Assembly: GCA_020633195.1 (NCBI GenBank)
Contig: JACKEC010000015.1
Location: forward strand, 62,001 to 126,000
Length of the DNA stretch: 64,000 bases
Direction of reading: 5' to 3'
Origin: Sandaracinaceae bacterium
GTDB taxonomy: Bacteria > Myxococcota_A > Polyangia > Polyangiales > Sandaracinaceae
The first letter of the stretch is position 1, and every line of letters starts with the position of its first letter. The notes beneath the pieces are model-generated. The model was not told the DNA's origin, searched no databases, and saw only the letters and a program-made list of their open reading frames with translations. Positions 17,486-25,830 of the stretch are shown here, one piece after another. The translations under genes and the position numbers were made by a program.

Positions 17486-20050
17486 ATGGATGTGCGCGCT
17501 TACTTGTCGGGGCTCGGAGCCTGCCTGCTCGCCCTGGGCTCTTTTGGGTGTGATGGGACGCCGATGCCCGAGGACGCGGGCATGGAGCGGACGGACGCCG
17601 GACCGCCGGTGCCCGCTTCCACCGAGCACTGCGCCTACGAGGCCGCTCCGCCCACCGGCGGCGCCGGCGGGACGGTGACGTCCGGGCCGCTCATGGCGGG
17701 GACCGCGGAGGCGCTGCTGGACCTCCCGCTCGGGACCGCGGTGGGCTCGTACACGGCTCGCGCCGAGACCCTCGGCAACGCCGGCTTCCTCCCCGCGCCG
17801 GATCAGCGCCACACGGACCTCGCGGTCGCGTTCGCGCCGTCGGTCGGGATCGAGACCATCCCGCGCATCCGCGGCCTCGCGCTGTCGAGCGGTGGCGAGA
17901 GCGTCGTCATCCTCAAGGTCGATCTCTCGCTCTCGTACCAGGGCTTCGTTCACGACGTCGAGCGGGCGCTCGGCCCGGAGTTCTCCGGCAAGGTGATCGT
18001 CGCGACGAGCCACTCGCACAGCTCGTTCGGCGACTACACCGGGCACAGCGGGCTCAAGCTCGGCTTCAGCGAGTTCCGCAACACGGTCTACTCGGCGCTC
18101 GTCACGCAGCTCACGGAGGTGGCGCGCGCGGCGCTCGCCGACCTGCAGCCGGCGCAGATCGGCTTCCACCTCGACCCGGAGTTCGACCTGACCAACGCGG
18201 TCAACCGCGATCGCCGCGGCGAGGACGACGTGCCCCCCGGCTCGGGCGGGCCGGGCGACCAGCAGCTCTTCATGATCCGCGTCGACACCGAGGCGGGCGA
18301 GCCGATGGCGATGCTCCCCGTGTTCGGGATCCACGGCACGATCCACAGCGAGGACAACGTCCTGATCTCGACCGACTCGATCGGCGGGATCGAGCGCGTG
18401 CTCGAGGAGAGCTTCGACACGCCGGTGCTCGTGATGCACCTGCAGGGCGCGGGCGGTGACACGTCGCCCGCGGGGCAGGGCTCCACCAACTGCTCCGGCG
18501 TCGAGGTCTGCGCCGACTTCGGGCGCCCCGAGACCGTCGGCATCGCGGCGCTCTCGGAGATCCGCGAGGCGTACGACGCGGCCGGCGCCGCGATGCAGGG
18601 CGAGGTCGCGCTCGAGATGCTCACGCGGACGGTCCCGCTCGGCCCCGACTGGACCACGTTCCGGATCCGCGACGGCGGGCTCGAGTACACGCCGTGGGAC
18701 GCCACGACCTACGCGGACGGCGAGGTCTACGACTCGTCGGGCAACCTCATCTCCCCGATCGACGAGTTCAACGCGCCGTTCGGCGCGGCGCTCTGCGGCA
18801 ACGGGGAGACCGCCGGGCTCCACCTGCAGCGCGCGGCGCTCCGGGGCTCGGACACCCTGCGCGAGTACTCCTACTACAACTGCCTGCGGGTCGATCAGAT
18901 CGTCGGCGTGCTCCGGACGCTCTTCAGCGTCGAGATCGAGGACGCGCCGATCTGCGAGACGACGACCACGACGGTCAGCGCCCTGCGCATCGGCGACTGG
19001 ATGATCGGCACGCTCCCCGGCGAGCCCGTGCAGGACATCCGGAACCTCGTGCAGGAGCTGTCCCCGGTCGCCGCCGACCACACGATCGTGGTCGGCTACT
19101 CGCAGGACCACGGCGGCTACCTGCTGCGGCCGGAGAACTGGCTGGCGGGCGGCTACGAGCCGAGCATCTCGTTCTGGGGCCCGCTCGAGGGCGAGTACGT
19201 CGCCGAGCAGACCGCCGCGGTGATGGCCCTCGCGGCCACGCCCGAGCGTGAGGACGGGAACGCGGGCGGCGTCCCGCACCCCGTGGTGCCGATGGTCACC
19301 GACGACATCCCCCTCGACGACGCGCCGCTCGCGGGGACGGTCCCGGAGACGATGCCGGACTACCTGCTCGCGCATCGCTTCCAGACGCTCGCGTCGCTCC
19401 AGCCGCCGCCGACCATCGAGCGGATCGACAACGCGTTTTTCACGTGGATCGGGGATGACCCGCTCCGCGGGACGCCGCGCATCACCATCGAGCGCGAGAC
19501 GGCGCCCGACACGTGGGAGACGGTCGTGCGCCGCAGCGGTCGGCCGGTGCAGGACGGCGACATCCTCCTCACGTGGACGCCCAACCCGATCCTCCGTCAG
19601 GCGGGCGTCCCGCGGACCCACTACTACACGGCGGAGTTCCAGGTCGCCGCGCCGATGGGCATGAGCGGGCTCGAGGCGGTGGAGGACCGCCGCGGCTTCC
19701 CCGCTGGCACGTACCGCTTCCACGTCGTGCACCCCAACTACACGGTGAACAGCGATCCGTTCGAGGTCGTGCCCGCGACGCTCGACGCCGCGGTCGAGAC
19801 GTCGGGCAGCGACGCGACGGTGACGCTGAGCTTCGAGAACGTGAACGGCTACCGCCTGCTCGACGTGCGCGGCGCGCGGAGCAACGAGGTCGTCCCGATC
19901 CGCGACGCGGCGGTCGAGGTCACCGTCGGGATGGGCGCGCCGATGTCGCTGATGACGAACGCGGACGGTCAGGTCACCGTGCCCGGCGGCGTCGGCAACA
20001 TCGTCATCATCACCGACGCGTTCGGGAACACCGTCACGGTCAACCCGTAG
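17486..20050 (+). CDS. Neutral/alkaline ceramidase-like lipoprotein
   Basis: The product is 854 residues. The start at 17486 is set by GAGGTGG five bases upstream and by the lipobox it exposes (SGLGACLLALGSFGC). Neutral ceramidases hydrolyse ceramide to sphingosine and fatty acid using one zinc. Recognisable parts are VVILKVDLSLSYQGF, then KVIVATSHSHSS near residues 170-182 with the zinc His pair, and FGIHGTIHSEDNVLISTDSI near 287-306, in place of the usual GTSMN segment. IGDWMIGTLPGEPV lies near 510. A C-terminal beta domain (about 690-850) fits the family. It should act on the cell surface. A divergent amidohydrolase is the alternative. Confidence 0.8.
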   Translation: MDVRAYLSGLGACLLALGSFGCDGTPMPEDAGMERTDAGPPVPASTEHCAYEAAPPTGGAGGTVTSGPLMAGTAEALLDLPLGTAVGSYTARAETLGNAGFLPAPDQRHTDLAVAFAPSVGIETIPRIRGLALSSGGESVVILKVDLSLSYQGFVHDVERALGPEFSGKVIVATSHSHSSFGDYTGHSGLKLGFSEFRNTVYSALVTQLTEVARAALADLQPAQIGFHLDPEFDLTNAVNRDRRGEDDVPPGSGGPGDQQLFMIRVDTEAGEPMAMLPVFGIHGTIHSEDNVLISTDSIGGIERVLEESFDTPVLVMHLQGAGGDTSPAGQGSTNCSGVEVCADFGRPETVGIAALSEIREAYDAAGAAMQGEVALEMLTRTVPLGPDWTTFRIRDGGLEYTPWDATTYADGEVYDSSGNLISPIDEFNAPFGAALCGNGETAGLHLQRAALRGSDTLREYSYYNCLRVDQIVGVLRTLFSVEIEDAPICETTTTTVSALRIGDWMIGTLPGEPVQDIRNLVQELSPVAADHTIVVGYSQDHGGYLLRPENWLAGGYEPSISFWGPLEGEYVAEQTAAVMALAATPEREDGNAGGVPHPVVPMVTDDIPLDDAPLAGTVPETMPDYLLAHRFQTLASLQPPPTIERIDNAFFTWIGDDPLRGTPRITIERETAPDTWETVVRRSGRPVQDGDILLTWTPNPILRQAGVPRTHYYTAEFQVAAPMGMSGLEAVEDRRGFPAGTYRFHVVHPNYTVNSDPFEVVPATLDAAVETSGSDATVTLSFENVNGYRLLDVRGARSNEVVPIRDAAVEVTVGMGAPMSLMTNADGQVTVPGGVGNIVIITDAFGNTVTVNP

Positions 20051-20054
20051 CTCG

Positions 20055-20543
20055 CTAGATCAGCGGCACGTCGACGTAGCCGTCGACGGGCTGCCCCTCG
20101 GGGGCGTCGTCGGGGACCGAGTGGCATCCGTGCTCGGTCCAGCGGCCCTCGAAGTCGAGGCCGAGCTCTTCTTTGCCGGAGTAGAGATCGACGAAGAACT
20201 CCTGCGGCTCGCAGTCGAAGTCCCAGTCGCCGTCCGAGTCGCCCGAGCACCCGATCATCCGGGCGTCCTCGGTGTGGAAGACCAGCTCTTCGCCGTCGAG
20301 GCCCTCGTGCGGGATGGTGATGCCGACCATCGCGGCGCCGATCCCGTCGGGGCCCGTGATGCGCAGGTCGACGTGCAGCTCGTGGCCGTCGAGCCTGACC
20401 TCGCGGACCTCGGGGGTGCCCGCGAAGGAGACCTCGCCGAGGCTCCCGGCGATGCGGCCGACGCCCGAGTCGTCGAGCGTGCCGACGCAGCCGCTCGCCA
20501 GCGACGCCATGAGCGCCGCGAGTCCGATCCTGAACGAGACCAT
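20055..20543 (-). CDS. Putative lipoprotein, unknown function
   Basis: The product is 162 residues. GGAGGAG immediately upstream fixes the ATG at 20543, giving MVSFRIGLAALMASLASGC, a clean lipobox. The mature domain is acidic and beta-rich (VREVRLDGHELHVDLRITG) with a DSDGDWDFDC segment that may bind calcium, and two further Cys. No family is recognised. It converges on the ceramidase-like gene with only 4 bp between stops. Confidence 0.72.
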   Translation of the reverse strand: MVSFRIGLAALMASLASGCVGTLDDSGVGRIAGSLGEVSFAGTPEVREVRLDGHELHVDLRITGPDGIGAAMVGITIPHEGLDGEELVFHTEDARMIGCSGDSDGDWDFDCEPQEFFVDLYSGKEELGLDFEGRWTEHGCHSVPDDAPEGQPVDGYVDVPLI

Positions 20544-20733
20544 CGTCTCCTCCTGAGAGCTCGTGTGGGGGGTGTCGAAGGCGTTCCGCAAGAACCGGAC
20601 CTCGTGCGCTTCGGCACGGGCCCGCGGGTCGGCGCCGCGGGCGCGCCGCTCGGCGGGTTCCACCGGCTCGCGCCGCGCTCCGTGTGAGAGCTCGGTGAGA
20701 TGGCGGGTCCGACCCCGTCGCTAGCTTGGGGCG

Positions 20734-21633
20734 ATGCGCGTTCGCTGGATCACGGGCCTGCTCCTCGCGCTCGCGGGCTGCGCGACGCCGCCCATGGACG
20801 CCCCGCCGCCACCCACCGCGCTCTACTTCTGCGGTCAGGCGACGTGGACGCGAGACGTGACGATCGTCGGCGGACCCTCGGTCGGCGCGCGGGTGTCGCG
20901 TGAGGTCGAGACCTGCTGGTCCACCGGGACGCTGGAGGACGTGGACGCGGGCCGCCTGGTCTTCGACGAGCGGCTGCCGCCGGCCGTCGAGGGGGATCCC
21001 GGGAGCCGCTGCGAGCTCACGGGCGCGGGCGGCGCGATCGACGCGGGCGGGCAGTGCTGGTTCCTGCGCGCGGACGGCGAGGAGCGGTGGGAGGTCCTCG
21101 GCGGGACCTACGAGCGCTCGGCCACCACCTTCGCGATGGACGTGCAGGTGCGGGTGGCCGGCACCTGGATCGGCGAGCTGGGCTACGGGCCGGGGACCAT
21201 GTCGTACCGCTCCTCCTGGCCGACCGAGGGCGTCGTGGTGCGCGAGCCGGGCGATCTCGACGCGACCCTCGAGGGCTGCGAGGTCGACGGCTGCTGGGCG
21301 GGCCCGCTGACCGGCGAGTCCGTGGGACCGACCGACTGCGCCGACCAGCTCGCGACGTTCGACACCAGCTCGATCACGTGGCCGGTGCGCGCGGGGGGAC
21401 GGCAGATCGACTTCGGCCGCGAGCGCGTCGAGGCCTACCCGACGCTCACGAGCTGCGAGGTCCGCGCCTCGACGGGGGACCCGATCAACGGGTGGGACTA
21501 CGCGCTCGCGATGCGCGGAGACGAGGCCGACGTGACCGCGGACTGGTACGTCCGCGTGGTCGAGGGGGGCGCCTTCCGCGACTGCCACCTGCACTACACG
21601 GGCGTCGCGACGCGCACGGCCTGCGCGCCTTGA
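20734..21633 (+). CDS. Cys-rich putative lipoprotein, unknown function
   Basis: The product is 299 residues with the lipobox WITGLLLALAGC at the start. The mature part has about ten cysteines spread through it (YFCGQA, ETCWS, SRCEL, GQCWF, EGCEVDGCWAG, TDCADQ, TSCEV, RDCHL), which suggests several disulfides and an extracytoplasmic location. Trp and Gly are frequent. No family is recognised. It converges on the next gene with 13 bp between the stops. Confidence 0.72.
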   Translation: MRVRWITGLLLALAGCATPPMDAPPPPTALYFCGQATWTRDVTIVGGPSVGARVSREVETCWSTGTLEDVDAGRLVFDERLPPAVEGDPGSRCELTGAGGAIDAGGQCWFLRADGEERWEVLGGTYERSATTFAMDVQVRVAGTWIGELGYGPGTMSYRSSWPTEGVVVREPGDLDATLEGCEVDGCWAGPLTGESVGPTDCADQLATFDTSSITWPVRAGGRQIDFGRERVEAYPTLTSCEVRASTGDPINGWDYALAMRGDEADVTADWYVRVVEGGAFRDCHLHYTGVATRTACAP

Positions 21634-21646
21634 GCCGCTGGCCTCG

Positions 21647-22348
21647 CTAATGGACGATGCCCTGGAGCTGCTCGACGGCTCCGGAGGAGGGCCGTGTGCT
21701 CGCGGGGCCCGTTCGAGAGAGGCGCTCGCCGTCCAGCGTGGAGCGGTGGTCGGCGCCGCCGTGGGCGCTCGCCTCGACGGCCAGGTGCTCGGCGGGGGCC
21801 GCGAGGCGCAACGGGATTTGCAGATAGATCGGGAGGTGATGCGCCGCGCCCGAGGGCCTGGTCTGGGCCTGCGGGGTCGCGCACCGCCACGTGACGACGC
21901 GGCGACCCGCGACGTCCGCCGGGTCGGGCACGCATCGCCACTCCAGGTCGACGGGGCCGAACGCGCTGCTGTGGTCGAAGCGCAGGACGAGGTCCTCGCC
22001 GTCGCGGCGCAGGTGCCCGGTCCAGCGCTCGTCCACCGCGCGCTCGGAGGGATCGGTCGCCTCGGCGCGGTCGGGTGGAGTCAGGGTCGCGTCGTGCGAG
22101 CGCGATGTGCCCAGGAGGCGCAGCGCGACCGCGTCGCCGGGGCCCTGCTCGAGGGTCAGCTCGGCCTCGAGGTGCGCCATCGTCCATGTCAGCTGATCCT
22201 GCGCGCGGTGATCGAGCGTCAGCCGCGCCGACGCGATCGTCCGGACGCCACGCGGCTGGGCGGCGAGGGGCGTCCAGGCCACCGGCGCCGACGCGAGCAG
22301 CGCCGCGCCGACGGCGATCACCCCGAGCCATCGACGAGCACGCCCCAC
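21647..22348 (-). CDS. Exported protein, unknown function
   Basis: The product is 233 residues from a GTG at 22348, the only start in this frame that leads straight into the signal peptide (RRWLGVIAVGAALLASAPVA). A GGAGG lies 13 bases upstream, farther than usual. The mature domain is mostly beta-like with conserved-looking Trp and two Cys (LEWRCVPD, VTWRCATP). No family is recognised. The barrel-like gene upstream ends 57 bp away on the same strand, so the two may share a transcript. Confidence 0.6.
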   Translation of the reverse strand: MGRARRWLGVIAVGAALLASAPVAWTPLAAQPRGVRTIASARLTLDHRAQDQLTWTMAHLEAELTLEQGPGDAVALRLLGTSRSHDATLTPPDRAEATDPSERAVDERWTGHLRRDGEDLVLRFDHSSAFGPVDLEWRCVPDPADVAGRRVVTWRCATPQAQTRPSGAAHHLPIYLQIPLRLAAPAEHLAVEASAHGGADHRSTLDGERLSRTGPASTRPSSGAVEQLQGIVH

Positions 22349-22404
22349 CGCGTCGGTATGACACCTCCGCGCGCGGATCGCCTCCGAGTGCCCCTTCCAG
22401 AGCG

Positions 22405-23346
22405 TCAGAAGCCTTCGAGGCCGTCGATGGGATCGTCGCTGTCCTCGAGCTCGAGGTCGTCGCGCACGTCGGGCTGGGTCGGTCGCGACGGCCGCGCCTG
22501 CGCCGGAGAGAGCGACGGACGGGTGGCGCCGTCCTCGACGTCGCGCGGGCTGAAGCGACGCACGACGGGGGCCGCCGATCGCTCGGGCTCGACCTCGACG
22601 CGGGGCTCGGCGCGCGCGGGCAGGACGTGCGACGGGAGCAACGCGTCGGAGGGGTGGCGGGGATCGTCGAGCAGGCGGCCGATGCTGCGTGCGGTCGGCT
22701 CGGCCTCCGCGATCATCGGGCGCCGCGTGATCTCGATCGGGGCCTCCTCGACCTCGAGGGGCGGGTCCTCGGAGAGGTCGTCGGTGTCGTCCGTGCTCGG
22801 GAAGCGCATCGGCTCGCTGGCGGTGTCGCCGAGCTGGATGCCGACCCCGGCGAGGACCCAGACCTGCGGGCCCGCGAGCTCGTCGAACGTGACGTGCACG
22901 TCGCCCGAGAGCGCGAAGATCCCGAAGCGGACGCCGGCGCGCGTCGCGAGGCCCGGGGCGAACCGATCGGCGCAGCTGGTGAGCCCGCCGCCCTGTCCGG
23001 TGTCGACGTTGCAGAGCAGGGACGCGTCGAACGACGGCCCGGCGGCGAGCTGGAAGATGCCGACGTCCGCCTCGACGAGGACGGAGTTCCAGCCCTGGAA
23101 GACGCCGATCACGCGCTCGGGCTCGACGAACGCGCCGCCGAGCGCCTGGCCTTGCCAGTAGACGGCGACGTTGTCGTGGACCCGGGCGCCCGCGGTGAGC
23201 CGCAGGCCGCCTACGCCGCCGTCGCCGCGACCGGCGAGGCCTCCGTAGTCGAGGCCGAGCCCGAAGCGGAAGCCCGAGTCGTAGGTCTGTGCCGCGGCGG
23301 GCGCGGCGGGCAGGAGGAGGGCGACGAGGAGGAGGGCGCGAGGCAT
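22405..23346 (-). CDS. Outer-membrane-barrel-like exported protein
   Basis: The product is 313 residues. A signal peptide (MPRALLLVALLLPAAPAAA-Q) leads into about 170 residues of alternating strands (FRFGLGLDYGGLAGRGDGG, VAVYWQGQALGGAF, FQLAAGPSFDASLLC) like a small barrel or OmpW-type fold. About 110 residues of acidic, Arg/Pro-rich tail follow. It is paralogous to the divergent gene at 23495: both have a Y-W-Q strand, a W-N-S-V strand and an A-x-G-P-x-F-D strand in the same order. The tail is absent from the sister gene. Confidence 0.72.
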   Translation of the reverse strand: MPRALLLVALLLPAAPAAAQTYDSGFRFGLGLDYGGLAGRGDGGVGGLRLTAGARVHDNVAVYWQGQALGGAFVEPERVIGVFQGWNSVLVEADVGIFQLAAGPSFDASLLCNVDTGQGGGLTSCADRFAPGLATRAGVRFGIFALSGDVHVTFDELAGPQVWVLAGVGIQLGDTASEPMRFPSTDDTDDLSEDPPLEVEEAPIEITRRPMIAEAEPTARSIGRLLDDPRHPSDALLPSHVLPARAEPRVEVEPERSAAPVVRRFSPRDVEDGATRPSLSPAQARPSRPTQPDVRDDLELEDSDDPIDGLEGF

Positions 23347-23420
23347 CAGAAGCCACGTTGCAGCGCCCGTGCCCGCGCATTCATCGAATCGTACGACGTG
23401 CGAAGACGGCAGTGTTTTCG

Positions 23421-23452
23421 TGCAGATCCCGCATGCGAATGCGGGCTTTGCA
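23421..23452. promoter_or_regulatory. Symmetric dyad between divergent paralogues, candidate operator
   Basis: CCCGCAT and ATGCGGG pair around GCGA (23428-23445). Three bases further out on each side, TGCA is repeated (23421-23424 and 23449-23452), giving a symmetric 32-bp dyad. It lies in the 148-bp region between the two start codons. That position suits a shared operator or a regulator site better than a terminator. No T-run is present. Confidence 0.45.
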
Positions 23453-23494
23453 GGCACGTGAACCCTTTGCCCCCGGCCGCGCATCAGTCGACCC

Positions 23495-24217
23495 GTGCAC
23501 AAGACGTTCGGTGCCGCGCTCGTCCTCCTGGCCCTCGGACCCGGGACCGCGAGCGCACAACTGATGTTGTCGGACTCGCAGCCCCTCGACGTCTCCACCT
23601 CGCGCCCCGAGCTCGCGACGCCGGGGTGGGTCGAGGAGCTGGAGACGACCACCGCGATCCCGCCGTGCGGCGATCGCGCGTCGTGGGGTCGGTCCACGCT
23701 CGACGGCGGCCTCGCGTCGCGGCGCCGGCCGGAGTCGTTGCCGTGCCGGTCCATCTTCGACAACCCCATCCGCTTCGAGCTCGGCGTCGTGGTCGGGGGC
23801 CTGACCGATCGCGGCGAAGGCGCGCTGGGTGGGTTCTCGGCGCAGCTCGGCTTGCGATACCACGAGCTGTTCAGCGTCTACTGGCAGCTGCAGGTGCTCG
23901 GGGGCGGCTGGTCGCGGGGCGGCGGCACCACCGTGGACGCCACCGTGTGGAACTCCGTGATGCTCGAATTCTCTCCGCACCGAAACTTCGCCGTCGCGCT
24001 CGGCCCCGCCTTCGACATCACCGCGGGCTGCGACATGAACGTCGATCAGCAGTCGTCGTGCTGGTACGCGTGGTCGTACGGCGTCGCCACGCGCATCACC
24101 GTCCCCCTCGCGCAGGTCGACAGCACCGGCTTCGTCGCCACCGGCGACTTCCACGTCAGCCTCATCGAGCCCGAGCCCCGCGCGACCGCCGTCCTGGGCC
24201 TCGGCTTCCGCATGTGA
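23495..24217 (+). CDS. Outer-membrane-barrel-like exported protein, paralogue of the divergent gene
   Basis: The product is 240 residues from a GTG at 23495. The signal peptide is MHKTFGAALVLLALGPGTASA. About 65 variable residues follow, then the barrel-like part: FELGVVVGGLTDRGEGALGG, VYWQLQVLGGGW, NFAVALGPAFDITAGC, and a final Phe-containing strand (LGLGFRM) like the C-terminal strand recognised by the BAM complex. Two Cys pairs are possible (AGCDMN, SSCWYA). It lacks the acidic tail of its sister. Function is unknown; a small outer-membrane barrel is likely. Confidence 0.72.
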   Translation: MHKTFGAALVLLALGPGTASAQLMLSDSQPLDVSTSRPELATPGWVEELETTTAIPPCGDRASWGRSTLDGGLASRRRPESLPCRSIFDNPIRFELGVVVGGLTDRGEGALGGFSAQLGLRYHELFSVYWQLQVLGGGWSRGGGTTVDATVWNSVMLEFSPHRNFAVALGPAFDITAGCDMNVDQQSSCWYAWSYGVATRITVPLAQVDSTGFVATGDFHVSLIEPEPRATAVLGLGFRM

Positions 24218-24221
24218 GGCG

Positions 24222-24788
24222 CTAGCGCGACGAGCAGTCGTCGTCGCCGAGCGCGGGGGCGCCGGGGACGCCTTCGGTGTGGAGGCGCCGCGCGATCGCG
24301 GCCAGGGGCGTGGCGTCTTCGCCGTAGACGCGCTCGTCGCTGCCCGCGACCGCGACGAAGAGGTGTCCGCGCCAGTGGGGGTCGAGGACGATCGGGGGCG
24401 GTCGGTCGGAGCGGGGAGCCGACTCGAGCTGGGTCGCGACGTCGGCGAAGAGGGCCGCGACGCCGTCCGCGGGGGCGCAGGCGACGCAGGTGCGGGTGGT
24501 GTCCTCGGCGCCGTCGCTGGAGATCTCTTCAGTCCGAAAGCAGCCGTCCCAGCGCAGCTCGAGGTCGCGCGACCACCCCTCGTCCGCGCCCTCGAAGTGG
24601 CGTGTGAGCCGCAGGCCCTCGATCCCGTGCGCGGGCCGCTGGCCGCGCGGGCGGGGCATCACCGATCGCGTGGGGCCGGCGACCACGCTCTCCGGGGCGT
24701 TGGGGTCGTTCGCGCTCGGGGCCGTCTCCGCCGGCGTGGCTCGTCCACAGCCGGCGACCAGCAGCGCCACGATCGCTCGTCCCCACAC
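24222..24788 (-). CDS. Putative lipoprotein, unknown function
   Basis: The product is 188 residues from a GTG at 24788; the lipobox is RAIVALLVAGC. A polar linker rich in Ala, Pro and Asn is followed by a compact domain with a paired motif TTRTCVACAPADG and a late DDDC. No family is recognised. Its stop is 4 bp from that of the barrel-like gene, which points towards it. It precedes the next lipoprotein on the same strand with a short gap. Confidence 0.68.
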   Translation of the reverse strand: MWGRAIVALLVAGCGRATPAETAPSANDPNAPESVVAGPTRSVMPRPRGQRPAHGIEGLRLTRHFEGADEGWSRDLELRWDGCFRTEEISSDGAEDTTRTCVACAPADGVAALFADVATQLESAPRSDRPPPIVLDPHWRGHLFVAVAGSDERVYGEDATPLAAIARRLHTEGVPGAPALGDDDCSSR

Positions 24789-24822
24789 GCGTCCAGGCTA
24801 CTCCGGTTGGGTGGATCCTCGG

Positions 24823-25716
24823 CTACTCGATCGTCACGGCGCCCGTCCCGAGGGCCTCGGAGGCGGTGGCGAGGAGGTCCCAGTCGCCCACCGTGACGGG
24901 GGTCAGGTTGAACGCGCTCATCGCGAAGCCGCCGGTCGCGGTGGGGGCGAGCGCGCCGAGCGCCGTGGTGTCGACGGTGAGCGATCCGCCCGCCCCGTCC
25001 ACGATGCACGCCAGGACCCGCGCCGGAGACGACAAGACGAATTGAATGCGATCCGGTGCCGTCGCGGTGCTCCAGGTGACGGTGAGGGGGGCGGTGCGCG
25101 AGATCGTGCTCGGGACCGACGCGGTCCCGGTCGCGGGCGCGGTCACGGTGACGTCGAACGCGGGGACGACGTCGCCCGTGCTGGTGAACCGCACGGTGTC
25201 GCCGGCCACGAAGACACGCCCCGAGCCCGTCGCGAGGTACAGGTTCTCCGTGCCTGGCGTCGCGGTCTCGACGTCGGTGCCGTTGACGGAGGCGGTGAGG
25301 GTGCCGGCTGGCTCGAACCCCGAGGCGCTGGGGCATTCGAAGACGCGGCAGCCGCCCGACTCGACGATCGTCGTGCACAGCGGCGACAGCGCGCCCTCGA
25401 GGAGGCGCTCGACGGGGATCGACTCGGTGAAGAGGCCCGACAACGAGTGGGTGTCGACGTTGTGTCCGAGCGAGACGGTTCCCGAGTAGCGAGGGGCCGA
25501 TCCCGCGTCGACGGAGCCTGCGTCGACGGAGCCTGCGTCGACGGAGCCTGCGTCCCCGGAGCCCGCGTCGGCGCCGGGAGGCCCTGCGTCCGTCGAGCCC
25601 CCGTCGGTCACCGAGCTGGCGTCGAGGCCGCCGTCGAGGGGCGCGCCCGCGTCGTCGACCGATGCCGGATCACAGCCGCAGAGAGAGACACAGAGCAAGA
25701 GCACCGATACACGCAT
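24823..25716 (-). CDS. DAG-linker lipoprotein with Ig-like domain
   Basis: The product is 297 residues from the ATG at 25716 (lipobox VSVLLLCVSLCGC). Residues 20-70 are a linker of DAG units; at the DNA level a 15-bp unit encoding GSVDA is repeated almost exactly three to four times near 25501-25560. The remainder is Thr/Val-rich beta sequence (TLTASVNGTDVETATPG, FDVTVTAPATGTASVPST) fitting one or two Ig-like domains, with a Cys pair (PLCTTI, GGCRVFEC). It is a surface-exposed anchored protein of unknown ligand. It diverges from the Kelch lipoprotein. Confidence 0.75.
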   Translation of the reverse strand: MRVSVLLLCVSLCGCDPASVDDAGAPLDGGLDASSVTDGGSTDAGPPGADAGSGDAGSVDAGSVDAGSVDAGSAPRYSGTVSLGHNVDTHSLSGLFTESIPVERLLEGALSPLCTTIVESGGCRVFECPSASGFEPAGTLTASVNGTDVETATPGTENLYLATGSGRVFVAGDTVRFTSTGDVVPAFDVTVTAPATGTASVPSTISRTAPLTVTWSTATAPDRIQFVLSSPARVLACIVDGAGGSLTVDTTALGALAPTATGGFAMSAFNLTPVTVGDWDLLATASEALGTGAVTIE

Positions 25717-25830
25717 GAAGACCTCCGCCGCTGGGATGCATGGAGCACCCTCCGCGGCTCGCGCATCGTGACAGGTTTCTTCCGCGTCCCTCGAGGAACG
25801 CGCTCCGCGCTCTCGTCGTAGGATGGCGCG

